Assembly (NCBI GenBank): GCA_013146195.2
Contig: CM028384.1
Coordinates: 74,405,228-74,469,227 of the forward strand
Origin: Codonopsis lanceolata
Taxonomy: Eukaryota; Streptophyta; Magnoliopsida; Asterales; Campanulaceae
Direction of reading: 5' to 3'
Length of the DNA: 64,000 bases
Below the pieces are notes generated by a model. That model worked only from the letters and a program-made list of their open reading frames with translations. It was not told where the DNA came from and did not search any database. Positions 34,787 to 47,254 of this stretch are shown piece after piece. A program made the translations under genes and the position numbers. The number at the start of each line of letters is the position of its first letter. Within the stretch, counting starts at the first letter, position 1.

Positions 34787-35252
34787 GGTCTGATAGTCGT
34801 AGGTGTTTGTTAGTATAGTCGGAATCATAACTATCCACTGCTTGTTGTCTTTTTTTAATTTTTGTATATGTTACTTTTTTTTTATTCTACTATAATTTTT
34901 CTAATTTATTTGGAAGGATAAAAATATTTTATAGCCAACATATGCCGAGACAACCGAAGCATTTTGTGATGTAGAGTTTCCTAGAAAGGTCCCCAAGTTA
35001 TGGTTGTTTTGTTTGCCAATTGCAATTAACACATTTTTTTATGTGTTGTGATTAATGAATAATAATATATCTAGGAAATTAATACTAAAAAATAAATAAA
35101 AATATGATGTTACTTGAGTATTATCCGGATAATATCCATTTGTTAATGAATAGAATTGGATATTATCCATTAACACCAATTAACTATATTGGGTAGATAA
35201 TAATTTTATCCAAATTATCCGGTAAGACCCAATTGTCACCCCTACATACAAT

Positions 35253-38200
35253 GATACAATTATGGTGCTCTAAAAAAACAATAATCAACAACGTAAGGAT
35301 GGATTGTTAAAATATTTAAGTGATAATTAATAATTCGTGTGGCTATATAGTACAGCGATAAAGCCTCCCAACCATTATCTTTTTCAAGTGTTTTTGCGAT
35401 CACACGAAATAGCAGTAGCACCAAACTATCTAATTGTACCCTTGTAAACCAATCCAAAGAAGAAGTTGTTGAGAACATTTGAACCCCACAGTTGAGAAAA
35501 AGTAATAAAGAAAGAGGCTATTATTTGAGTGTAACCGAATCAAACAAGAACAAAGCTTGATGTTTAATGAATAAAGATTAGACTAAATAAGTGTTTGCCA
35601 GCTAACTTAATCAACAAACCCACTACCTTCCATAAGAGTATGTATAGTCTAGTACCTTCACTTCACCTCTTCTCTCTCTCTCTCTTACACACCACATAAT
35701 CCATAGAACTAAAATTACATTTTTTACAATAATTAATTATCACACATTAATAGAAACCGACTAATTAAGCCAACAAGGTAGTCCTCTCTACTTAATTGAA
35801 CTTGAGAAATGTACCTGTATTTTACTCCTTCTAGCTCATTTATTAAACAGTCTTTTTCTTGTCGTTATATATATATATACACGCTTGATTTATTATGAGT
35901 TGATGGATTAAACTATGAGAGAGTGGAACTCTTTCTTACAAATTAAAAGACGTACTCATAGATCATACACTTCTCTTCTCTTCCTTGCATCAAAAACATA
36001 TTTCTCTCAATTCTCTCTCACATGCCTCATTCGTCTCAAAATAAATAAATATTTTTTTTCATATTTACATTATATTCAAATTGTGAATGAAAAGATACAT
36101 TGGGCTTTTTATCGAGAGGAAAGATGAGAAGAAATTAGAATTAACTACAAGTATAGAAGTGAGGAAAATGCATCGTAGAGCTGGAAATGTCGAGTACAGA
36201 TCAAAGGCCCGACAACGCGACCTTCGTCCGGAAAAAACGGGGGTGCATGTCATTTTTACACACGTTCCTAACGGTGGGGTCACCTCTCCACATGCTTCCC
36301 ATGTGATCACACCTCCAATTGTCATTTTTCCACCTTAATCTTCCCTTTAACGTCCGTTTTTAGTGTTTCATTAGCAATCCCAATTTTATCCCCCATTCTA
36401 TTCTGCCACGCGTGTTTTGCACGTTGAATTAGATTAGGTGTTGTGATTAAATAAATGAGTAATATTTTTATTCAACCGTATGTAATTGTTTGAAAGATAT
36501 TAAAAATCTACACGTATATTAACAAGTGAGAAAGCGATGCAAATGGAATGAATTTTAGCATGCTAATGTACAAATGATAAATATCTTTTCTTAAGCTGTG
36601 TAGATTTTTTTGACTGAAGGACACAACATCAAAATAGTAATCGAAGAAACCTTATATGTTTATTTGACATGTGTGTGGAGATATATTCAAGGACACAAAA
36701 TCAAAATAATAATGCAGAAGATGCTCCATAATTTTTTTTAATAGACCTTTAGTTGGAGCGTCGTATGTAACTCATTGACTTTGCGTATGTAAGATATATT
36801 GATAGGAAAGTATTATGTTCAAAGCGAATACGTTGAGTGAACTGATGTCAATGTCTAATTGGTTAAGTCAAACATTTGCTGAGTGTTCAATGGCCTTATC
36901 AAAGCCTGATGATTACTTAGCAAAATCCATGGAAGCAACATAAATTGTGAACAAAATTACTGTGCGTAACATCCTTCATGTGATTAATATCCCTAGTATG
37001 TACAATGATTTTATGAGCAAACTCTACATACTAAGAAAAAGTGAAAAATGATATAGAGAATAACAACCAAATAGTTAATCTTTCTACTAAGAACCAACTA
37101 CATTTGCATTTGATTTCAAGTTGTGTCTCATTTGAGAGTCGGAGATAGGATTTTGAAAGGGAAGGTCTAGATATATTCATTACATATATGGCAATTATTT
37201 TTCATAATTCGATATTGCAACGATAAAGGTCGGAAACACCGAATCACTTATCTTTCAAAAATTAGGATACATGATATTATTTTGAGAAATTAATCAACAG
37301 TATTCAAAAGGAACATGTGTTGAAATTTAAAGACACATCCTCTAACAATATATTATTTTAAAATTTGTAGCGAATAACCTTATCTCAAAACATTTTTTGT
37401 GATCCAGCCGTTAAAGATGATCACATGCACAAACATGTTTTTTGCTTCCCAACAATTATCGTAAACGTAATATATAAAAAAACATAGCTTTTTTCTAAAG
37501 GCACTAAATATTTAATTATTTTTTTATTCTCTCAATGGTGTATATTCTTTCCAAAAAAAACCAAAGGATGTATGTATACCACAGTAGAATAGAGACTAAT
37601 TTATGGTCGCAATATGGAGCATGTTGATGACCCAAAATTAGTGAACTGAAAAGAAGAGCATTGGAAGCAAAAAATTGTGATATTTCAACCCCAAAATATG
37701 GGGCTATGGGCCATGGGTATGCACAACAAAGAAGCGCGTGGTTGTGATTAGTACTTGTAAACGGACAGAAATGAGGTGGAAACCGTGAGTTGTGTGCCCC
37801 CACTGGGGTTACTACCGCCATTAGATCCGGCAGGCTGCATCGTAGCCCTACGCATATATGAACGGCCTGCCCATAATCCATATGTTGTTATTTGTTCATC
37901 TCATAGTAGCATGGTACTACAAATTTTATAGGGAAATTAATTATATTATTTCCAACTAATTATATATACACTAGGTTGTATTTATTTAGATGAACCCAAT
38001 TCAATATTTTCCTAATTAAAGAAATACCTTTTATTGAAGTAAAAAAAATATATATCATGAGGATATTCATGTAGACTTCTAGTAGCTTTCATTTTGTGGT
38101 TACCCGTCAAAATGGTGAATCAATGCAACCTAATTGACCAGTTTTGACCTAAAAAATATATTATTAACTTAACTAAAATATGTGTTCACCTTCGTTTATG

Positions 38201-38858
38201 AATTTACATGTTCAGACAACCAACATGCAGACTCATTGAATTCTTCCAGCCAAAGAAAACAATGCGAGGGGAACTAGCGTGACAATCCATCTTCAACGTG
38301 ATCATAATTAAATGGTCACGTATACTTGTACGAAATACTACGTCTTTGGAGATCATAAATCTCATATGCTGGCTAACAATGATAGATGTGTTTTCTATTA
38401 CCTTACCATTGGCCACCGAATATAGAGTTGAACGTTTAGGGCAAACAAAATTCTTCGTGCCACAGTTTATTAAGATTGAAACCTTCGAAATACACAAACC
38501 TCCAACAACTAGTTGATTTTCCGATGCACAACATCAACATATCTATTTGAGATACTGGCTCCTAGCAAATTCCATAAACATCTCAATATGTGACCATTAA
38601 ATATTAACTTAGTCTTAGATGCGAATGAACAAGATCATAAGTTATTAGTATTTGATAGTCACATATACAAATAATGAAATTAGACCAAGTTCTTTTTATA
38701 GTGTGCTATTTTCTCAACTATATATAATTATAAGACAAAAGTTATTATGCGTTTTACTTCGAAAAATAATCCTAGTAATATTGAAACTTGTACATAGATG
38801 AATAATGATCCAAAACTTAGTTTATCTATTTACCTATATATATTTTTAAAAAATAAGA
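35253..38858. other. Unassigned intergenic DNA
   Basis: I see no gene, terminal repeat or RNA here. Short frames at 35915-36127, 36087-36338, 37516-37881 and 38204-38497 have no motif, and none has upstream signals or a codon pattern that sets it apart. A CT tract lies at 35673-35685. The region ~36860-37060 shows a very faint resemblance to a copia protease region, too weak to call. Confidence 0.4.
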
Positions 38859-39476
38859 TAAAATTATAATCGGTCCCTTTTTTAAGTTTTAATCTCAAAA
38901 GTCCATCGTTCTTTTTTTCAATCGCAAAAGATCACAACTAAACGAGGATCGACCTATAATGGATCTGAGTTGAAGGATTTTTCAGTTGGGACGAAGGCGG
39001 AAAAGAAGGAGGAAGAAGAAGACTTACGATGGTGAAAATGGAAGAAGGTGGATGACGTAAATTGGTTATTTATGCTTTTGTATCGCGGTGCAAAAATGAA
39101 GTAGATAATATTTTTGCACTGCGATTCAAAGTTTAATTTCCTAGTCTATTTTTGAACCACGATTCATAAATTTTATTGCATTAATTTTTGTACCGCGGTT
39201 CAAAGTTTAGTTTGCTAGTCTATTTTTTAATCACGGTTCATAAATATCATTGCATTGATTTTTCCATCGCGGTTCAAAATTTAATTTCTTTGTCTATTTT
39301 TGAATCGCGGTTCATAAATTTAACCCGATATTTTTGAACCACGATACAAAACGTAGCACGCCTCAGAATCATTAAGGGTATCGTAGTCATTTCACCCTCA
39401 AAATTGTCCTTTTCAATTAAAAAAAACTGAATTAAAGGGTTTATAAATTTAAAAAGTAAACCGACCTGCAATTTTA
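38859..39476 (+). mobile_element. Non-autonomous TIR element with ATCGCGGTTCA array (member 4, best preserved)
   Basis: Diverged inverted ends: left TAAAATTATAATCGGTCCCT, TAAGTTTTAATCTCAAAAG; right, on the minus strand, TAAAATTGCAGGTCGGTTTA, TTAAATTTATAAACCC. Order from the left: TIR, a GA-rich gene-like part (38980-39060), the array (39081-39360), the shared block CGCCTCAGAATCATTAAGGG / TATCGTAGTCATTTC (39360-39393), TIR. The same order is seen at 10.4-11.5, 15.0-15.9 and (reversed) 17.5 kb. No target duplication confirmed. Confidence 0.6.
39081..39360. repeat. Minisatellite of TATCGCGGTTCAAA / AATCACGGTTCATAAAT words
   Basis: About eight words of the form (A/C)(T/C)CGCGGTTCA occur in a ~75 bp unit that also has TTAATTTCCTAGTCTATTTT and TTATTGCATTGATTTTT. 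The words are variants of the GCATCGCGATGC type at 11, 17.6 and 18.3 kb. Confidence 0.8.
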
Positions 39477-39724
39477 CTTGAAAAATATGTTGTTAGAACA
39501 TATGTTATTCATAGAAAAACCCATATAATAATTTGGGCTTATTTGGCCATTGGGCCTCCATAATAGCTATAGTTAATGCAATTTCATTTAATAATAAGGT
39601 GAATGGGATCAAACGTAGTCAGCCTTTAATATGTACAGATCGGAAAAGGTGGGGTTTCCATCAGTTTCTTATACCACCCCAATATTCTTCTCGGGATTGG
39701 TGGTAAAAAGACCTCAATTCCACC

Positions 39725-39732
39725 TATAAATA
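39725..39732 (+). promoter_or_regulatory. TATA box of MIR396a
   Basis: TATAAATA, followed after ~35 bases by a C/T-rich stretch with (CT)n at ~39770-39791. A start site near 39757-39760 would give a ~150 nt leader before the hairpin. Upstream are TTGGGC/TTGGGCC words (39532-39556), like known plant promoter elements. Confidence 0.75.
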
Positions 39733-39840
39733 CTCCCTCTCTTCTTCTCCCCACCTTACTCCATCATTCCTCTCTCTCTCTCTCTCTCTCTGAATAATTT
39801 GTTTTCTCCCTATTTTTCAAACAAACCCTAATAGGGTTAG

Positions 39841-39939
39841 ATGGATCAAGTTCATCATGAATGGAAGAATCTTCTTCTAAATGTTCTGATCGCTGTCTCT
39901 AAAAATGGTCCTCTTTGTATTCTTCCACAGCTTTCTTGA
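39841..39939 (+). CDS. Candidate 32-codon ORF in the pri-miR396a leader
   Basis: The first AUG downstream of the TATA box opens a 32-codon frame (MDQVHHEWKNLLLNVLIAVS, then KNGPLCILPQLS). It runs through the start of the hairpin and stops inside the mature miRNA. Primary miRNA transcripts in plants can encode short regulatory peptides (miPEPs) from first ORFs, so this is a candidate. Nothing shows it is translated. The context of the AUG is mediocre (TTAGATGG). The peptide has no known domain. Confidence 0.25.
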   Translation: MDQVHHEWKNLLLNVLIAVSKNGPLCILPQLS

Positions 39940-40050
39940 ACTGCATCTCTGTCATCTTCATTCCATTGGTGGGGGTTTAAAACCCCCAGAATGTCCATCG
40001 ATACAATCTGTGCGGTTCAATAAAGCTGTGGGAAGATAAAGAGAGGACCA
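39906..40050 (+). ncRNA. MIR396a: MIR396a precursor hairpin
   Basis: The 5' arm holds the mature miR396a at 39923-39943 (TTCCACAGCTTTCTTGAACT plus G), identical to the canonical plant sequence. The 3' arm holds the star at 40015-40035 (GTTCAATAAAGCTGTGGGAA plus G), the standard miR396a-3p. Flanking bases pair further (TGGTCCTC at the start, GAGGACCA at the end), extending the stem. The loop contains its own short palindrome (GGGGGTTTAAAACCCCC). DICER-LIKE1 processes such hairpins in the nucleus. The product guides ARGONAUTE1 to GRF mRNAs (established), limiting cell proliferation in leaves. A TATA box lies ~180 bp upstream. Confidence 0.97.
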
Positions 40051-41460
40051 GGATAATTTTTATCTCCTCGTATTCAAAGTTCTTATTAGCATGGTATATT
40101 TCCTGATCTATCTACCCTTTTCCCTTCCAATTTTATATTTTTTACTTTTCCATTAATTGATTCCTCAGTTTTGAGTAAAGTTTTGGATGCATGATCTCGA
40201 CATGGAATGAGCTATCATTCAACCCTTGTGTATCATTTTAGATGTGTGTGATTTGTGTCTGTGTGCTTGTTTGCGAGTCTTTTTGATATATATATATTTT
40301 TGTGGTTAATTCTTTCAGCTTGTAAGATTTTTTTATTTTTACCAGATCTGTTTTAGATGACGGGGTTTTGTTGTTTTCCTTTTCTAAATTTTTTTCTTTC
40401 TGAATTTATCTCATCTTATAGAAGTTGACTCAGTTGATCTTGTGATTAAATCGTGACTGCGTTGCTAGAATTCATGTACTCCATCTTCTATAATTGTGGC
40501 AGTGGTTTAGTTGAGTCGAGTCTTCAATCTCTCTCTCTCTCTCTCCCACCCTCCTACACATACACATATACACAATGAGATATCAGATATACATGATTTC
40601 GCTCTCATTAATATTTTTTATACTGTGATCTTTGTGCTTTTTATTTACTCCATATACCAGCGAATAATTATGTTTTGTAAATGAGTTTACTTACAAAGAA
40701 CATATTTTTATAATTAATATCTCTAAGCTTATATATAGATGCCTACTAGTGGAAGTATTCATTGATTGGGGAGTGGTAGTTTTCTACTTTTGGATTCTTG
40801 TCAATGTTAAGCAATTCAAATATGTTGCAGGTACAATGTAGTGTGTATGTCTGATTTTTTAAATATTTTCACATATCCTATATCCTGATCTGTCTTTCTG
40901 TTGGTTCCATTCCAGGCAAGGAAGAATAGTTCAGTAATTTTAATTTTTTGTTTATTATTTATCAGGTTGCTGGCATTGATCTCCATTGTATATTAGGCAG
41001 TTGTATTTGAACTAGTAATATTTTTTAGTTCTTGTTTTTTAGTAAATTAAAACTCATGGATCCTACTAGGGTTAGAGCCTAGACACACACACACACGATT
41101 AAAAGAGAAATTCAAGTTTTAAAAGGTGTGTTTTTATTTTTTTCATTTTTTCTAGTAAACATTTTTTTTTGGTAAATGGAGATGGACCACAAGGTTAGTA
41201 TTTTCCCTTTCTATTGTGGAACTCCCCTTCAAATCTACCAACTAAGTTCACCCAAAGTTTGAAGTCCATAAATGTGTATTAGGTAGTACATTGTTAAAGA
41301 AAGGGCATATACATCAATGTCATGATCAAGTAACCTTGGCTATTAATGGGGTTCATATTAATTTCACCTTGGGAAAGAAAAGTTTGCCAGATCAAATCTT
41401 AGTATTTGTTTGCTGCAATGGACATTTCTCCCAACAAAGTTAATTACTAGCAAAAGGATA
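40051..41460. other. Downstream of MIR396a, no further feature
   Basis: AT-rich; probably includes the 3' part of the primary transcript, whose end cannot be placed. Short CT (40530-40546) and CA (41083-41096) microsatellites are present. No gene seen. Confidence 0.45.
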
Positions 41461-41510
41461 CTCCCTCCGTTCTGGGCAAAGAGCGTCTCTCTTGCTCGTA
41501 ACTGATGGAG
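41461..41510. mobile_element. Minimal Stowaway-type MITE (50 bp)
   Basis: TA on both sides, left CTCCCTCCGTTCTGGGCAAA, right GCTCGTAACTGATGGAG. Only the two ends remain, forming a near-palindrome. They match the ends of the MITE at 13263, so this is an extreme internal deletion. Confidence 0.8.
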
Positions 41511-41512
41511 TA

Positions 41513-44500
41513 ATTAATTAGGGTTTTTCCAATGGGATGCATATTCTTTCTATTGTAGCACGTAAATGATTTAGTCTTACCTTAGAATACTTTTTATGTT
41601 TTGTAATTCAAACTCTGTGATATATAGCTTTAGAATCTTTGAAAACTTAAGTTTGCCCTTTGAATCTTCTATAGTAAGTGAAATTGAGGAAAATAATCCG
41701 TGTGTCTTAGTAAATTGAGATGCCCATCGAATCAAATCCATGTGTACTTCTTGCCTGCTCATTTGCTGATACATCGACAAATCTTGAATATAAGAATTGT
41801 GAAACTTGATTGGCCAAATTTCATAACCAGAACCATAGTACCTGAAACTAAATTAGTTTAGTTTATTAAAGTCAATAAAATTTCTGCATTATTAGTACTA
41901 TTCTCAAATTTGACATTTTAGTACTGAATCATTGTTTGTACAATTGTGCGAATACTGGCTTTTATAAGAAAACAATCCTAGCTGTATTCACAGATGTTGC
42001 TTGCTCATGCGCGCAGCTTTTCTTTCTGAATCATCCGTTAAATAATTCAATTTAGTTTTTGTTTCCAAAGATTATGCATCTGGTTTGTCATGTAAATCAT
42101 ATTTCTATGACTACTTTATGATCACATATCCGGTGAGACAGTGGATGGAGCTGGCATCGAATGTCGGAACTTTGAAATTTTTATGTATTTTGCTCTTACA
42201 ATCTGCTTTACTTTAGAGGGTCAAGCTCTTGATTTTCAGAAACAATGTTGAACTAAAGTTAAACATAAATGATGATTATGTGATTAAATAATTATGTTTT
42301 GAAATCTCCTTTGAGTCATCCAAGTCAAAAGTTTGGCTTTTGATTGTTTGTTTGATTTTGTTATGTAGATCCTCTTTTTAGGGGTGGAAAAAAAGTTAAG
42401 ATTGGACACCTTTTTGTTTGTGCATATTCTATATGTGGTTTTAGCAAAAGGGTAAAATGAAATCAAGATAAGGATAATAGGAATATATTTTTTTTAACAA
42501 AGAAAAGCTTAATTGATCCAAACGCAATATTCTTTCTTGATTTTGTCTTCTTAATAGTTAGTTGTATACTTGTATTAATGCTGTTTTGGTCTTTATATCA
42601 TGTTGAGGTAAGTATCACCATTGATGAAGGTTGTGAAACTGCATACACAATTAGGGCTCTCTCTCTCTCTCTCCCTCCACTCACAAATTAAGCACATTGA
42701 ACAACTACGTTGGGATTAGGTGATTATTACGGGGAAGGTAATTTGAGCATTACTAGCGTTGATAACTTTGCATTTATGAGTAATTTTGAGGTAATGGAAT
42801 TCCCTTATTATCATGGTATACAGCGATCCCATTTGTTTTTGTTGGGCCACTTTAATTCTTGATTTCTAATCCTTTAATCACACAGTTGAGCAATAATCAT
42901 ATTGGCCTATTGGGCAATAGTGACATGACTACTAGCCTAACATAATGAGACGCCACTATTGTATTTTCCATGCCATTTTCTTTCTTATCCCATGTCGTTC
43001 TACAACCCTTTCTTTTTTTCCTTTCAAATCTCCACTTATTTTGCCATTAAGGATGGAAAAATGTAATACTCCCATCCCAATCAGTTCCCACCCCCCCACC
43101 CAAAAAAAATAAAAAAATAATAATAACTCCACTGTACTAGGACAAGTACCCTTTATTCTTAACCTATGTTGAGAGAGGCTGTGGTCATGGCGCCTAAGAG
43201 TGGTGTGTGTGGGAGGGAGAGTGAGGGAGAGAGCTACGGCCTATGCAAAGGTGTAGTACGTGAAGATTAACAAATGGTCCAACAGAAATGAAATGGCATA
43301 GATCAGAAGATTAGCATTCTCCGTGGGTAGGGTTGAGACTTGAGACTCACAAATCAAGAAATGGTCCAAATATGTTGTCGTTGCTCTTTTAAATCAAACA
43401 TAGACACACAAAAGGAAATCTTAATTCAATTAATCCATGAATGCTAGCTAGATGTGCCTATTTTAGAGTTTAGGGCGGGGTTGATTTGCTTTCAATTTAG
43501 CATAGGGTTGGTTGATACTGAGAACCTAACTAACTGAATATATATATATATATATACCAGAATCTTTTCGAGCTGCCTTTGTGGGGAACCATTTTGTCTC
43601 GATTTTGTAAAAAATAACAATAAAAATGGAAACGGAATTGGATTTATAGCATAAGGAAAATGATATAGATGAGCGAAGCATTGAGACGATGACAAGATAC
43701 AACACCTCAATGCATTCCGTTGATAGTTGTTATGGACGTATAATTAATCTACTTTACGAGATGCTACGTTTAGAAACTGCAAAATGCACTTGTGTATTTC
43801 ACAATATATATGTGTGTTTGTCATTGCACTTGTGAGTTACAAATAATATACTTTGGATGGCAAAGTAAAATGTAGTTGAATTCACATTTTAACATTACGT
43901 ACATTAACAAGCCATCCTAGCATAGGTTGTTGAGACTTGAGAGGGTACGTAATGGCTTCCAAGTTCCTAAGCATGCAGAAGCAATGATTTTTCTTGTATG
44001 AGAGTGCTTGAGCTCAAAGTCTCAAACTACAAATAGAAGTGCATCTTTGTTAACTGAGAGGAGAGAATCATACATTGATTTACATTGTGAGACCACCGTC
44101 ACCGTGTAGTCAGATTCGCTTGCTGTATTGTACACGAACACGGATTAACTACAAATCAATATTCCAAATCCATACATATTTAATATTTATGCATGCTGAA
44201 TTGAATATAAACTTTAATTTCAAGCCTGGATCTGGCAAATGCTATTGCTCAAAAAATTGTCAGTTGTTTCTGAGTTCCATATATGCCTACATACATCCTC
44301 TTAACTGGCTACAATTGATTTTATTCCCCCACACCCACATCCTCCCATCCACACATTGAAAGTACAAGATGATGATTTAACTTGAAAACTCATCATGCGT
44401 GTCTCTGATCCCGATCATCAGCCCACCCTCCGTACAATTAAATCCTCCATTTATATCCCACCTACCCTCCATTCAAAACATAACAAAGAATCACATTACA

Positions 44501-44590
44501 TGTACCTACAAGCTCACCCCGTGACCGTGAGTGAGGTAAACATAATCATATATATACTCATTTTAACTCGAGTATATATAAGATTTTACG
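41513..44590. other. AT-rich spacer between the two MIR396 genes
   Basis: No gene supported. Contains a (CT)n tract (42657-42674) and (TA)n at 43539-43556. Short frames have no motif. Confidence 0.45.
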
Positions 44591-44762
44591 TAAAAACTTA
44601 TGTAAGGCGATTTTATGTATATTTTTTGTAAGATAAATTTTTCTTACCTGATCGACTCACCATGTATTGACTATTGATGGATTTAACTGTAAAAAATATA
44701 ATTTCGTCTTACAATTAAAATTCGAAAGATCATTTTACAAAAAACCTACTTTAAGTTTTTAT
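44591..44762. mobile_element. Possible short TIR element (AAAACTTATGTAAGGCG)
   Basis: Left AAAAACTTATGTAAGGCGAT, TTTTGTAAGATAAATT; right, read on the minus strand, AAAAACTTAAAGTAGG, TTGTAAAATGATC and TTGTAAGACG. It resembles the ACGGTCTTACGGAT element at 16355. Ends are imperfect and no target duplication is certain. Confidence 0.4.
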
Positions 44763-45189
44763 TGTTAAAAGCGTGCCATAAGCATATATATATATCTATT
44801 ACTGAATTCTATTTACTTTTCAAGTGTTATTATTATGACATTAAAATGGTTTGTTTAATTTGACGGGTATTCTTATTTATGGTAGACAGGTCACCCATGT
44901 CCCTTATTGCCTGGAGTCTCATTTCAACCTTATTTTTGTGATCTATCTTCCACCAACCTACATATAACATAGATCAGGCTAGGCTGTACTTTTCTATTTT
45001 CAGATTTAATCTTTTCACACTACCAAAGCCAAAGATCCAAGGAAAAGCAAAAAAAAAGGGGGGGGGGGTTAATTTATAGACAATGCAGAAGAAATCAAGT
45101 AAATATTATTACTTGCAAATTATGCATTAGCATTCACTTAATATTATTGTACTAATAAGCACCATAAATTAATGTACCAAACAAAATAC

Positions 45190-45420
45190 TCCCTCAGTTC
45201 CTATACCATATTATTTTGGAATATTTTATTTTAAGAAGTTCACTTTTCAAAATATGTTTATCATCTCTATAACATCTCAACTTTACATTCTACATTTTTT
45301 ATATTAACATATTTGTTATGATCAAACATTTTTGTAATTATGTCAAACTATAATCTTAGATATATATCTCTTAATAATTAGACTTTTCAAATATGGACTT
45401 TTTGGGTGGAATATAGATAT
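45190..45420. mobile_element. Stowaway-type MITE, degenerate
   Basis: TA then CTCCCTCAGTTCCTATACCA at the left, with an interior like the other Stowaway copies. The right end is unclear. Confidence 0.5.
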
Positions 45421-46700
45421 TAAAAAATAAGCACCATACGTTAATTACACATAAATAACAATTTAAATCAACCTCCTGTATACTATAAAAACCTGAGGTC
45501 TCTGATTTGATGCATTCTGTACACTTGCCCACTCCCCCACCAAAAAAGAAAAGAAGAAAAAAGAAAAAAGAAAAAAATGAAAGTAAGAAATTTGTCTAGG
45601 TCAAGAGAGATAAGCATATAGTATAAAAAAACATTAAGGTTGCCTAGATAGATTTGTAGATGAAGATATAAATGGGTAGGTGCTACCAAATAAACAATTA
45701 ACAAGTTGAGAAATCACATCATGTTCACCAATATATAGGTGTGACTAGAAAGTAGCTGATAATTAGGTATTACGTTCGAATCTAAAATAAGTATCATTTC
45801 AGAAAAGAACAGAAATTGATCCAAATTAAATTTTGTTTTAAAATTTTCAAGCTTGATTTTTCTAATCTACCCTTTAAAGTACTCTCAATAATTAATTATC
45901 TTTATATTATATGTTTTATCTTCTCCCAATAACTATTTCTCCCTAATCTATTTTTTCAATTGCTCCTAACACAAAAATGTGATAATTTAATAAGGGTATT
46001 TTTGTTACCCCACGTAGTTTCTTTATATATGTGCATTACTCTAAAACAACACTTACATTAAAAATAAAATATTATTATTATTATTATCTTTTGATTAGTG
46101 GCTAAAATGGTTATTAAGTACTTGTGCACATCTTAATATATGTCCTAAATTTGGCTCATGAGTTGACTAATTGAACACAAATTAATAATGAACCACCTAA
46201 ACATTTTGAAACCCAAATGCCTTAACTACCCCTTGATTGACAAGAGTTGTGAAAGGTAATATAGGAAAATGACACGCATGATTCATTGACTTGTGGTTTT
46301 GGGATAAAGGGGAAAGAGGTAAAATATGCGAATAGTAAAGATTTCCCACCATAGTGTGTGTGTGTGGGAGAGTGGGAGAGAGGTAAAAATGAATTAAAAC
46401 AGATCAGAGGAGTCAGATAGGGACAAAGTTGGAGCTCATTTTTCACAGAAATGTAGGAGATCATGCGAAAGCAAAAAAGAAAGGGGCAAACAAGATGAAG
46501 TATCAATTATTGAGGTAAATAAAGAGAGGAGGTGGAAATATAAAGGGGCGGGGCAGGGCAGGGAATCTTCTCTGCAACAATACATTCATAAAACACTGAT
46601 CAGTTAGCACCACTTTGATTGAATGCTCAGAATTTTAAGCAACTAAATCAACCCACACTTTGCTGAAATTCAGGTTAATCTACAGATGCAAAAGATTCCT
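45421..46700. other. AT-rich DNA, no gene recognised
   Basis: No RNA or protein gene supported. A TATA-like AATATAAAGGGG near 46538 (+) is discussed under rejected observations. Confidence 0.4.
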
Positions 46701-46726
46701 TTATTTATTTATTTATTTATTTATTA
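46701..46726. repeat. (TTTA)n microsatellite
   Basis: About six TTTA units. Confidence 0.9.
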
Positions 46727-47254
46727 AATTTCCCAACTTTATTTTCTCTATCTCTTTTTACAACTAGAAAAATTGGCTGGCTTACGCGTATTTTAACTTA
46801 ATTCCTTTTTTGTGCGATCGAGTCTAAGGACCACCCTCACGTGAGTCTATACATTTGAGATTTACCGGTTAAATTCTGGCCACATGAAATTTAAGTCCAA
46901 TTTCCCATCCCCACAACACCACCAAGTACTTTTTCATGCATAGCTAATGAACAAATTTTGCTAGAAAAAAGTTGAATCTTTGTGAGTAGAAAAGTTGTGC
47001 ACACCAAGATCTTGCTTATGAAAAATGTAAGTGACTAATTCAACAACAATTTACACCAAAAACAAGATTAATATTAACAAGAATTGAACCCTCCCCCCTC
47101 TCGTTTTCTTTGAAGAAAAAGGATGAAATATATCAAGGTGAATTATGTAGCATAAACATTCATTCAAGAATTGTAATGGAATGGGATTTCTCAAGAATTA
47201 CCATTGTCATGTTCATGCACCATTTATGGATTCGGTACTCGGCGACAGAAAAAA

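Larger units (their letters stand above)
33674..35244. mobile_element. hAT element (1571 bp) with TAGGGGTGACAA ends
   Basis: A 12 bp inverted repeat TAGGGGTGACAA / TTGTCACCCCTA is bordered by an 8 bp duplication with one mismatch (CGTACAAT at 33666-33673, CATACAAT at 35245-35252). Many TTATCCA/GGATAA and TAACACCCA words cluster near both ends, as hAT transposase-binding repeats do. The interior includes a CCACC/CACCAC simple-sequence block (33880-34110) and a Stowaway right half (~34650-34786). No transposase frame. Confidence 0.88.

Noticed and set aside
36860..37060. Faint likeness to a copia protease-downstream region (NILHVINIPSMYN)
   Set aside because: Only a few residues fit, with stops around them.
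37516..37881. 121-codon minus-strand frame
   Set aside because: No domain recognised, composition as expected by chance in a GC-richer patch.
46538..46549. TATA-like AATATAAAGGGG on the + strand, upstream of the MIR396b hairpin
   Set aside because: Could drive plus-strand transcription, but there is no supporting start or leader, and the minus-strand TATA fits the canonical miRNA better.
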